Shown here one piece after another: positions 42,498 to 50,401 of a stretch of 64,000 nucleotides of DNA. Position 1 is the stretch's first letter. Each line of letters opens with the position of its first letter. This stretch comes from Hymenobacter duratus (lineage in GTDB: Bacteria; Bacteroidota; Bacteroidia; Cytophagales; Hymenobacteraceae): positions 310,001 to 374,000 of the forward strand of contig NZ_JACWZZ010000001.1 of NCBI RefSeq assembly GCF_014698995.1, given 5' to 3'. The notes beneath the pieces are model-generated. The model was given only the letters and a program-made list of their open reading frames with translations, searched no databases and was not told the origin of the DNA. The position numbers were made by a program, and so were the translations under genes.

Positions 42498-43112
42498 ATG
42501 AAAGCTAACTTTCTGATACTTCTGCTGCCGCTATTGGCCGCTACCAGCGCCCAGGCGCAATTCGGAATCAAGGCCGGAATCAATGGCGCGATACTCGATG
42601 GACAAAACATTGAGATGGAAACGCGCTACAAAACGACTTTTCACGCCGGAATTTTTGCCCGGATTCCGGTGCTGGGGCCGCTGTCTATTCAGCCGGAGGT
42701 GCTCTACTCGCTGCAGGGCTCGGAGTTCCGCTCCACCGTAGCCAACTACGAAACCAAGCTGCACTACCTCAATGTGCCCGTGCTGGCCCGCGTGAAGGTA
42801 GGCCCTGTGTTTGCCGAAGCCGGCCCGCAATTTGGCGTGCTGCTTGGGGCGCGTGAAGATGGCACCCTGCGCATCAGCGCTGCCGATGGCTACGGCCCCG
42901 TAGACCGCCCCGCCGACAGCAACTACAAGAAAACCGACTTCGCCCTGGCAGCCGGAGCCGGCATCGAAGTCGGCCACCTGATTCTGGGGGCGCGCTATAC
43001 GGCCGGCCTCAACGATATCAATGATGTGCGCGACCTGAACGGTGCCAACGACCCACGTCTGAAAAACCGCGTCATCCAAGGCTATATCGGCATCCGGTTC
43101 GGCGACGAATAA
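42498..43112 (+). CDS. Porin family / outer-membrane beta-barrel protein
   Basis: The 204-residue protein begins at the ATG at 42498, giving a leader MKANFLILLLPLLAATSAQAQ. Eight or so strands follow (FGIKAGINGAILDGQ, SIQPEVLYSLQGS, LNVPVLARVKVGPVFAEAGPQFGVLLG, LILGARYTAGLNDI, GYIGIRFGDE) as in the OmpA-like PorT/opacity family. It sits in the outer membrane. The gene is followed by a strong bidirectional terminator. Cargo or function is unknown. Confidence 0.88.
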   Translation: MKANFLILLLPLLAATSAQAQFGIKAGINGAILDGQNIEMETRYKTTFHAGIFARIPVLGPLSIQPEVLYSLQGSEFRSTVANYETKLHYLNVPVLARVKVGPVFAEAGPQFGVLLGAREDGTLRISAADGYGPVDRPADSNYKKTDFALAAGAGIEVGHLILGARYTAGLNDINDVRDLNGANDPRLKNRVIQGYIGIRFGDE

Positions 43113-43134
43113 CCATAGCAGATACACTAAATAA

Positions 43135-43168
43135 AACCCCCGCTTTCCAGCCGAAAAGCGGGGGTTCT
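43135..43168. terminator. Bidirectional terminator at the start of the TldD/PmbA array
   Basis: AACCCCCGCTTT (43135-43146) pairs with AAAGCGGGGGTT (43155-43166). T runs occur on both strands. It ends the porin gene and, in the other direction, the TldD1-PmbA1 unit. Confidence 0.85.
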
Positions 43169-43189
43169 ATCTGTGCTACCCAACGTTTG

Positions 43190-44515
43190 CTACACCGCGT
43201 CGGAGAGGCTCGTGAACGTAAAGTCGCGCACTTTGAGCGGGGGCACCATGTTGCCGCCCAAGCGTTGTGGTTTGCCGATGGCCTCTATGTTGTTGAGCAT
43301 AATCACCGGGCTTTCGTTGAAGCGCATGTTTTTGATGGGGTGCTTGATCTTGCCATTCTCGATGTAGAAGGTGCCGTCGCGCGTGAGGCCCGTCACGAGG
43401 AGCGTCTGCGGATCAACGTCGCGGATGTACCACAGGCGCGTAATCAGGATGCCCTTGGCCGTGCCCTTTATCAAATCCTCGACGCTTTGCGTGCCGCCTT
43501 CCATCACGAAGCCGCTGGGAAAAGCCGTGGCTGGCTTTTTGTTCTTTTCGGCCCAGAAACGGGAGTAGTAGAGGTTCTTCATCACCCCTTTTTCTATCCA
43601 CGTCATGCGCTTCACGGGCAGGCCGTCGCCGTCGAACACGCGGCCGGGAGCGCTGGCGTTCAGCGGATCGGAGTAGATAGTCACGCGTGAATCGAACATC
43701 TTTTCGCCCAGCTTATTGCCGCCTCCTTTCTTGCTCAGAAACGAACGGCCCTCGTCGGCTTCCCGCGCATCAAGCGCGTAGATAAGCCGGTTCAGAATGC
43801 CTTCGTCGGATACCAGTGCGGCGGGCTCCAGAATCACGGTGTACTTGCCAGGCTCAATGGCTTTGGCTGCTACTGAACCAGCTGCTTTGTCGGCTGCACG
43901 CTTGGTCATGGCTTTGGTATCGAACTTCGCGGCGTCCGTGAAGTCGCCCACGGCGTAGCCCGAGCCGGTGCCGTCGGCGGTGCGCACGGTCACGGAAAAG
44001 TCGAGGTTGGTAGACTGCTGGTAGCCTTCGAGTCCCCTGTTGTTGCGGATGGCCACAAACCGGGGCCCGTCTTCGAGGTAGCCAGCGGCCGTGAGCTTGC
44101 GGCTCTCGCACAGCGTAATGCTGTCGGCCGCTACCTGGGCCCGGAAATCGGGGCTGATGGCGGCGGTGCTGGCGGCGTAGGTGATGGGCGTCAGAAACTG
44201 CTGTGGGCCTAGCATGGGCACGTATTCCGGGTCTTCGGGGGCGAGGCGCGCAATTTCCTCAGCCCGCTGTACGCAGCGGCGCAGTGTAGCGTCATCGAAC
44301 TGGTTGCAGGTAGCCACGCCGGCCCGCTTGCCGAATCGGGCCTCTACCACCATACTCACGTCGCTAGAAGAACCGGCCGTGCTTACCGCATTGCGGGCGT
44401 AGCGGATATTGCCGGTAGTGCTGCCATTGAGCTGGGCGGCGCACTCGTCGGCAGTCGAGAAGCTGAGGACTTTTTTGAGGATAGCCTGGGCTTCGTCTTT
44501 GGAAAGAATTGCCAT
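43190..44515 (-). CDS. TldD/PmbA-type protein, PmbA-like copy 1
   Basis: The 441-residue protein has the PmbA (TldE) layout: FSTADECAAQLNG at the start, GKYTVILEPAAL, DEGRSFLSKKGGGN, MKNLYYSRFWAE, FVMEGGTQSVEDLIKG and TRLWYIRDVDPQTLL. It lacks the HExxxH zinc motif of TldD, as expected for the non-catalytic subunit. No signal peptide is visible (MAILSKDEAQAILKKV). It is 18 bases downstream of TldD1 and should pair with it. TldD-TldE pairs act as peptide-specific metalloproteases in other bacteria. Confidence 0.93.
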   Translation of the reverse strand: MAILSKDEAQAILKKVLSFSTADECAAQLNGSTTGNIRYARNAVSTAGSSSDVSMVVEARFGKRAGVATCNQFDDATLRRCVQRAEEIARLAPEDPEYVPMLGPQQFLTPITYAASTAAISPDFRAQVAADSITLCESRKLTAAGYLEDGPRFVAIRNNRGLEGYQQSTNLDFSVTVRTADGTGSGYAVGDFTDAAKFDTKAMTKRAADKAAGSVAAKAIEPGKYTVILEPAALVSDEGILNRLIYALDAREADEGRSFLSKKGGGNKLGEKMFDSRVTIYSDPLNASAPGRVFDGDGLPVKRMTWIEKGVMKNLYYSRFWAEKNKKPATAFPSGFVMEGGTQSVEDLIKGTAKGILITRLWYIRDVDPQTLLVTGLTRDGTFYIENGKIKHPIKNMRFNESPVIMLNNIEAIGKPQRLGGNMVPPLKVRDFTFTSLSDAV

Positions 44516-44533
44516 TGTGAATGAGCTGAATAC

Positions 44534-46180
44534 TTAGATTTTGCGGGCCGTATTGATGACATTGACGCCGTTGAAGCGCGTGGTGCTGGAGCCGTGGCTC
44601 ACGGCGGATATCTGGCTGGGCTGGCCTTTGCCATCGAAGAAGGTGCCCAGGAACCGATAATCGGAGGCGTCGCATATGGCGGCGCAGCTGTTCCAGAATT
44701 CCTGCGTGTTGGCCTGGTAGGCCACGTCCTCTATCATCCCCGTGATTTTGCCTTTCTCAATGGCATAGAAGACTTTGCCACCGAACTGGAAGTTGTAGCG
44801 CTGCTGGTCGATGGAGTAGGAGCCTTCGCCGGCAATGTAGATGCCCTTGTCCACCTTGCTGATCATCTCATCCACGCTCAGTTTCTCCTTGCCGGGCCTG
44901 AGGCTCACGTTGGGCATGCGCTGAAACTGCACGCTGCTCCAGGAGTCGGCGTAGCAGCAGCCATCTGATTCCGTCTGGCCCACAATGTGCGCCTGGTCCC
45001 GAATCTTCTCATAGTTTACCAGCTTGCCTTCCTTTATCAGGTCCCATTCTTTGGTTTTCACGCCTTCATCGTCGTAGCCGACCGCGCCCAACGAGCCCGG
45101 CTGCAGCTTGTCGGCCACAATGTTCACGAGCTTCGAGCCATACGGCGCACCCTTGGCCTTCCACTCCAGCGTCGCGAAGGAAGTACCGGCGTAGTTGGCC
45201 TCATAGCCCAGCACGCGGTCCAGCTCCAGCGGGTGGCCCACCGATTCGTGAATCGTGAGGCCCAGGTGCGAGGGGTCGAGCACCAGGTCGTATTTGCCTG
45301 GCACGACGCTCTTGCAAGTGAGCTTTTCTTTGGCCTGCTTGGCGGCCAGGGCGGCATCTTCCAGCATGTCGTAGCGCTGTTTGTAGCCGATAACGCTGGT
45401 GCCCTGCGGACCGGCCATCTTATCACTGGCGCGAGGCGTCAGGTACTCGTAGCCCAGGCCCATGGGCGAGGCCATAGCGCCGCGCGACCGGAACTTGCCG
45501 GTAGTGCGGTCTACCACCGTCACATCGAAGGTGGGCCAGATGCGGTGCACGTCCTGGTCGATGTAGGAGCCGTCGGTGCTGGCGAAATACTTCTGCTCGT
45601 TCACCTGAAACAGCGCGGAGTTTACGTAGCTGGCGCCGTTTTCCAGCGCTTTGCCGTTGGCGGCCAGCAGCAGGTCTACTTTCTCCTTCACGGGCACCTC
45701 GAAGAAATTCTTCTCAATCGGCGTTTTCCAGCTCACTTCGCCGTAGCCTTTCTGCGGAGCCAGCTGCACGGGTGCTTTCTGCACCTTCTGGTTGGCTTTG
45801 GCAATGGCTACGGCCGTGCGGGCGGCTTCCGCGAGGCCGGCTTCCGTCACGGTATTGGTGGCCGCAAAGCCCCAGGCGCCGTTTACCAGCGCCCGTACGC
45901 CCGCCCCAAAACTCTCCGTGCTAACAATGTTCTGCACCTGCTTCTCACGCGTGAAAACGTACTGATTCAGGTAGCGTCCGATCCGCACATCGGTGTAGCT
46001 GGCCCCAGCCGACTTCGCCGCGTTCAGGGCCGCATCGGCCAGCCGCTTTTTCAGGGCCGGGTCGATGACGTCGAGCAGCTGGTCGGGCTCCACAAAAATG
46101 CCCCCCATGCCGGGCAGGCTCGGGAGCAACAGGCCCCCGGCCGCCAGACCGGTAAGCCCCACAAAATCACGTCTTCTCAA
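44534..46180 (-). CDS. TldD-type protease, copy 1, with Tat-like leader (TTG start)
   Basis: The 548-residue protein has the zinc motif HESVGH near residue 310, then GTSFATLEWK, and a later cysteine-containing GCCYADSW. I start at TTG (46180), because the two paralogues begin MKRRDFVGL and MKRREFVGL at exactly this place, while this copy reads (L)RRRDFVGL. The 18 extra upstream residues of the longer frame are not conserved. RRRDFVGLTGL is a twin-arginine-type leader followed by a moderately hydrophobic stretch. The gene is 196 bases downstream of TldD2 with a hairpin between. It should be a zinc peptidase with PmbA1. Confidence 0.9.
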   Translation of the reverse strand: MRRRDFVGLTGLAAGGLLLPSLPGMGGIFVEPDQLLDVIDPALKKRLADAALNAAKSAGASYTDVRIGRYLNQYVFTREKQVQNIVSTESFGAGVRALVNGAWGFAATNTVTEAGLAEAARTAVAIAKANQKVQKAPVQLAPQKGYGEVSWKTPIEKNFFEVPVKEKVDLLLAANGKALENGASYVNSALFQVNEQKYFASTDGSYIDQDVHRIWPTFDVTVVDRTTGKFRSRGAMASPMGLGYEYLTPRASDKMAGPQGTSVIGYKQRYDMLEDAALAAKQAKEKLTCKSVVPGKYDLVLDPSHLGLTIHESVGHPLELDRVLGYEANYAGTSFATLEWKAKGAPYGSKLVNIVADKLQPGSLGAVGYDDEGVKTKEWDLIKEGKLVNYEKIRDQAHIVGQTESDGCCYADSWSSVQFQRMPNVSLRPGKEKLSVDEMISKVDKGIYIAGEGSYSIDQQRYNFQFGGKVFYAIEKGKITGMIEDVAYQANTQEFWNSCAAICDASDYRFLGTFFDGKGQPSQISAVSHGSSTTRFNGVNVINTARKI

Positions 46181-46316
46181 GGTGTTTGGGGTGAAAAATG
46201 GTGGGAAAGAGAGTGAGCCCGGCAGAGCCGGCAAGCGGAATCAACCGACAGATGCGCTACAGCCGGTGAAGGTTGTGCGGAGGGCTGATAAATATTAGAA
46301 AATTCAGATGATAAAG

Positions 46317-46351
46317 CAACGGCCTGCCGGGTAGATTCCAGCAGGCCGTTG
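46317..46351 (-). terminator. Terminator-like hairpin after TldD2
   Basis: CAACGGCCTGC (46317-46327) and GCAGGCCGTTG (46341-46351) form an 11-bp stem between TldD2 and TldD1. The following minus-strand run (CTTTATC) is only weakly T-rich. Confidence 0.6.
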
Positions 46352-46375
46352 TAGCATGAGCAGTAGCAGCCGCGC

Positions 46376-48028
46376 TTAGATTTTGCGGGCCGTATTGATG
46401 ACGTTGACGCCGTTGAAGCGCGTGGTGCTGGAGCCGTGGCTCACGGCCGAGCTTTGCGAAGGCTGGCCCTTGCCGTCGTTGAAGAAGCCTGCAAACCGGT
46501 AGTCGGAGGCGTCGCAGCTACCGGCGCAGCTGTTCCAGAACTCCAGCGTGTTGGTCTGGTAAGCCACATCTTCGAGCATGCCCGTGATTTTGCCTTTGTC
46601 GATGGCGTAGAACACCTGCCCGCCGAACTGCGAGTTGTAGCGCTGCTGGTCGATGGAGAACGAGCCGTTGCCGGCAATGTAGATGCCTTTGTCCACGCCC
46701 TTCACCAGGTCGTCCACGCTCATCTTTGTAGGACTGGGCTTGAGGCTGATGTTGGCCATGCGCTGGAACTGCACATCCTGCCACGACTGCGAGTAGCAGC
46801 AGCCATCCGACTCCTTTTGGCCCACGATGTGCGCTTGGTCCCGGATTTTTTGGTAATCCACCAGCTTGCCTTCTTTAATCAGGTCCCACTCTTTGGTTTT
46901 CACGCCTTCGTCGTCGTAACCAACCGCTCCCAACGAACCGGGCTGCAGCTTGTCGGCCACAATGTTGACCTGCTTGGAGCCATAGGGAGTGCCTTTGGCC
47001 TTCCACTCCAGCGTCGCGAAGCTGGTGCCGGCGTAGTTGGCTTCGTAGCCCAGCACGCGGTCCAGCTCCAAGGGGTGGCCCACCGATTCGTGGATGGTCA
47101 GGCCCAGGTGGTGTGGGTCGAGTACCAGGTCGTATTTGCCGGGCACCACGCTCTTGGCCGTGAGCTTTTCCTTCACCTGCTTGGTGGCCCGCACAATGTC
47201 CTCCAGCATGTCGTAGCTGTTGCGGTAGCCGAACACATCGGAGCCGGCCGGGCCGGCAATCTTGTCGGCAGCCTTGGGTATGAGGTACTCGTAGCCCAGG
47301 CCCATCGGCGCGCTCAACGCCTGGCGGGAACGGAACTTGCCCGAAGCCCGATCAATGGCCGTGACGCCGAACGTGGGCCAGATGCGGTGAATGTCCTGGT
47401 CGATGTAGGAGCCGTCAGTAGAGGCAAAATACTTCTGCTCATTTACTTGGAACAGCACCGAATTCACGAACGAAGCGCCATTTTCCAGCGCTTTGGCGTT
47501 GGCATTTAGCAGCAGATCCACTTTGTCTTTGATGGGCACCGTGAAGGCGTTCTGCTGAATAGGCGCCTTCCAGCTCACTTCACCGAAGCCTTTCTGCGGG
47601 GCCAGCTGCACCTTTTCCTTCTGCACCACCGAGTTGGCCTTGGCAATGGCTACGGCCAGCTGGGCGGCTTTGGCCATGCCGGCTTCCGTCACGATGTTGG
47701 TGGAGGCAAAGCCCCAGGTGCCGTTGGCAATAACCCGGATGCCTGCGCCGTAGCTCTCCGTGCTGACGATGTTCTGTACCTGCTTTTCGCGAGTGAACAC
47801 GCCCTGATTGAGGTAGCGCCCGATGCGCACATCGGTATAGGTGGCGCCGGCGGCTTTGGCGGCATTCAGAGCCGCATCGGCCAAGCGCTTCTTAATGGCC
47901 GGGTCGTCGGCTGCATCCAGCAGGCGCAGCGTATCTACGCTAGTGCCGTTGCCGAAGCCCGGAATGCTGGGCACAAACAGGGCACCAGTGGCCAGGCCAG
48001 TAAGGCCTACAAAATCACGTCTTTTCAT
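46376..48028 (-). CDS. TldD-type protease, copy 2, with Tat-like leader
   Basis: The 550-residue protein starts at the ATG at 48028 (MKRRDFVGLTGLATGALF), with an RRDFVG twin-arginine motif. The catalytic HESVGH, GTSFATLEWK and a GCCYSQSW cysteine block are all present, so the zinc protease should be active. It has no PmbA partner gene directly after it and is followed by a hairpin; the next upstream gene is an unknown secreted protein (48200-48892). It may share PmbA from a neighbouring pair. Confidence 0.93.
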   Translation of the reverse strand: MKRRDFVGLTGLATGALFVPSIPGFGNGTSVDTLRLLDAADDPAIKKRLADAALNAAKAAGATYTDVRIGRYLNQGVFTREKQVQNIVSTESYGAGIRVIANGTWGFASTNIVTEAGMAKAAQLAVAIAKANSVVQKEKVQLAPQKGFGEVSWKAPIQQNAFTVPIKDKVDLLLNANAKALENGASFVNSVLFQVNEQKYFASTDGSYIDQDIHRIWPTFGVTAIDRASGKFRSRQALSAPMGLGYEYLIPKAADKIAGPAGSDVFGYRNSYDMLEDIVRATKQVKEKLTAKSVVPGKYDLVLDPHHLGLTIHESVGHPLELDRVLGYEANYAGTSFATLEWKAKGTPYGSKQVNIVADKLQPGSLGAVGYDDEGVKTKEWDLIKEGKLVDYQKIRDQAHIVGQKESDGCCYSQSWQDVQFQRMANISLKPSPTKMSVDDLVKGVDKGIYIAGNGSFSIDQQRYNSQFGGQVFYAIDKGKITGMLEDVAYQTNTLEFWNSCAGSCDASDYRFAGFFNDGKGQPSQSSAVSHGSSTTRFNGVNVINTARKI

Positions 48029-48199
48029 ACGAAGAAGGGTATTCAGATAGGTTGGGTTGGGTGGCACAGATTGCGCTGTGCGCTACACGGCTTCTGAAGG
48101 CTGATGAAAGAGAAGCCACGGATGTTGAACAAAGGGTAGCGGGCCCCGGCTTACCAATGGCTTTCGAGTTGATGGGTATGATGTCAGCGTTAGCAACAC

Positions 48200-48892
48200 T
48201 TATTGGCCAGTGCCCGAGGTACTACCGATATGAGCGTTGAACTCCGTGATAATAGAAATCATGTTGCGGTAGTGATAGTCTTTTTCGCCTGCCCGCACCT
48301 TGGCAGCCAGCTCAGGGTAGTCCTGCAGATACTGACTCATCACCTCTTTAAAGGAGCCCCGATATACCTGCATCAGAAAGCCGTTGCGCCGGACGAAAAA
48401 GTGGCTGTTGGTGTAGGGTATGGCCGCGCCCAAAATAGAGCCGGCCACGGGTATGGGTACCGGTATGCTCTGTGCTTCGGCCTGCAGAAACACTTCTACC
48501 GGCCCATTCACAAACCGCTCAGCCAATATTTCCTGGTCATATAGTTCGTCGGAGCCGTCAGGCAGCAACATTGTCTCTAAATAATGGGCTCCGGCCGTTA
48601 TGCTATGCACCCGGGAAATTTCCACCGTCTGCTTCTTTGGCTTAGGTTTGCTTTTAGGGTGAGCCCGATAGTAGATGAAGTCAGTGCCAATACCGGGGTA
48701 CATAGTTGGGATGGGCACATACCCCTGAATAAGGTGCCCATCGAGCAGACGAATAGTGCCGGGTAGGAAGGATACGTAGTTGTTTTCGCGGTATACAGCC
48801 TTAGCAGAAGCTTCGGCAGCAGATGAGTCAGGCTGCTGAGCAGTGCTTGCGAAAGGCAGTAGAAAAGCAGTTGCGTAAAGAAATTGCTTCAT
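48200..48892 (-). CDS. Unknown secreted protein within the TldD/PmbA array
   Basis: The 230-residue protein has a signal peptide (MKQFLYATAFLLPFASTAQQ) and no family I recognise. It has a basic linker (AHPKSKPKPKKQTVEI), a Pro-rich hydrophobic run (SIPVPIPVAGSILGAAIPYT) and a C-terminal helical part. It lies between PmbA2 and TldD2 on the same strand, with a strong terminator on its upstream side, so it is probably a separate unit. Its position makes it a candidate partner or substrate for the exported TldD proteins. Confidence 0.7.
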   Translation of the reverse strand: MKQFLYATAFLLPFASTAQQPDSSAAEASAKAVYRENNYVSFLPGTIRLLDGHLIQGYVPIPTMYPGIGTDFIYYRAHPKSKPKPKKQTVEISRVHSITAGAHYLETMLLPDGSDELYDQEILAERFVNGPVEVFLQAEAQSIPVPIPVAGSILGAAIPYTNSHFFVRRNGFLMQVYRGSFKEVMSQYLQDYPELAAKVRAGEKDYHYRNMISIITEFNAHIGSTSGTGQ

Positions 48893-48912
48893 GCTGATAT
48901 ATTTAAAAAAGA

Positions 48913-48953
48913 AATAAAACGACGTCCTCCGACCCGAAGGACGCCGTTTTATT
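48913..48953 (-). terminator. Terminator after PmbA2
   Basis: AATAAAACGACGTCCT (48913-48928) pairs with AGGACGCCGTTTTATT (48938-48953) with one mismatch, and T runs follow on the minus strand. Confidence 0.85.
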
Positions 48954-48972
48954 CCGAAAATAAATCCAGACG

Positions 48973-50307
48973 TTACACGGCGTCGGAAAGGCTCGTGAAG
49001 GTGAAGTCACGGATTTTCAGCGGCGGAACTAGGTTGCCGCCCACGCGCACCGGTTTGCCAATGGCTTCCAGGTTATTGAGCATGATAATCGGCGACTCGT
49101 TGAAGCGGAAGTTCTTCACCGGATGTTTGATCTTGCCGTTCTCGATGTAGAACGTTCCGTCGCGTGTCAGGCCGGTGTAAAGCAGCGTCTGCGGGTCAAC
49201 GGGGCGAATGTACCACAGGCGCGTCACGAGGATACCTTTGGCCGTGCCTTTAATCATGTCCTGCAGGCTTTGCGTGCCGCCTTCCATCACCCAGCCGCTA
49301 GGGCGTGGCAGGTCCGGAATGCCGGCTTTCTGAGCCCAGAAGCGCGAAGTGTAGAGGTTTTTTACCACGCCTTTCTCAATCCAGGTGGTCTTTTTCTGCG
49401 GCCGGCCGTCGCCGGAGAACGTCAGGGTAGCCACCTCGGGCATGGTCGGGTCGGAGTAGATGGTCACCCGCTCGTCGAAGAGCTTTTCGCCCTTCTTGTT
49501 TCCGCCTCCTTTTTTGCTCAGGAACGAGCGTCCTTCGTCGGCGTTGCGAGCATCGAGGGCGCCCATCAGTGCCTGCAGCAGTGACGCATCGGAGTTGGCA
49601 ACCAAGGCCGCCGGCTCCAGAATCACGGTGTATTTGCCGGGCTCCAACGCTTTGGCATTGCGCGACATGGCCGCTTTATCGGCAGCAGTGCGCGTAAGGG
49701 CGGCGGCGTCGAACTTGCTGGAATCGTTGTAGTCGGCGGTGGCGTAGCCGGAGCCGGTGCCGTCGGGCGTGCGCACCGTAATGCTGAATTCCAGGTTGGT
49801 AATCTGCTGGTAGGCTTCCAGGCCCTTGCTGTTGCGCTTGGCCACGAAACCGGCCTCATCATTCAGGAAAGCAGCCGACGAGAGCTTCTTCTCGTCGCAG
49901 ATTTTCATGCTGGCTCCTACTTGCTGGGCGCGGTAGTCGGGCGTGATACCGGCCGTGCTTTTGGCAAATGCCTGGGGTGCGGCTGAATACTGCTGCGGGC
50001 CCAGCAGCGGCATGTATTCGGGGCTCTCGGGAGCGAGACGCGCAATTTCTTCGGCCCGCTGTACGCAACGGCGCAGCGTAGCATCGTCGAATTCGTTGCA
50101 GGTAGCCACGCCGGAGCGTTTGCCGAAGCGCGACTCCACGACCAGACTCACGTTATCGACGGCGCCGCTGGTGCTGATGGAGTTACGGGCCGAGCGGACG
50201 TTGCCGCCGGTTTCACCATTGAGCGTGACTTCACACTCGTCGGCGGTAGAAAAACTGATGACTTTTTTGAGGATGGCCTGGGCTTCATCCTGGGAAAGAA
50301 TTGCCAT
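48973..50307 (-). CDS. TldD/PmbA-type protein, PmbA-like copy 2
   Basis: The 444-residue protein starts at the ATG at 50307 (MAILSQDEAQAILKKV), matching the start of PmbA1; the longer frame has 45 extra non-conserved residues. It has GKYTVILEPAAL, DEGRSFLSKKGGGN, VKNLYTSRFWAQ, WVMEGGTQSLQDMIKG and TRLWYIRPVDPQTLL. No HExxxH and no signal peptide. It is 94 bases downstream of TldD3 and should form a heterodimer with it. Confidence 0.93.
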   Translation of the reverse strand: MAILSQDEAQAILKKVISFSTADECEVTLNGETGGNVRSARNSISTSGAVDNVSLVVESRFGKRSGVATCNEFDDATLRRCVQRAEEIARLAPESPEYMPLLGPQQYSAAPQAFAKSTAGITPDYRAQQVGASMKICDEKKLSSAAFLNDEAGFVAKRNSKGLEAYQQITNLEFSITVRTPDGTGSGYATADYNDSSKFDAAALTRTAADKAAMSRNAKALEPGKYTVILEPAALVANSDASLLQALMGALDARNADEGRSFLSKKGGGNKKGEKLFDERVTIYSDPTMPEVATLTFSGDGRPQKKTTWIEKGVVKNLYTSRFWAQKAGIPDLPRPSGWVMEGGTQSLQDMIKGTAKGILVTRLWYIRPVDPQTLLYTGLTRDGTFYIENGKIKHPVKNFRFNESPIIMLNNLEAIGKPVRVGGNLVPPLKIRDFTFTSLSDAV

Positions 50308-50401
50308 TGTTGATGGGCTGAGTTTGGATGACTGGATATGCTGGAAGCGCCCAGCCGGCTCTAACTGGGTCAGGCGGCTGGGCAGAGGGCACAGAGGCCC
50401 A

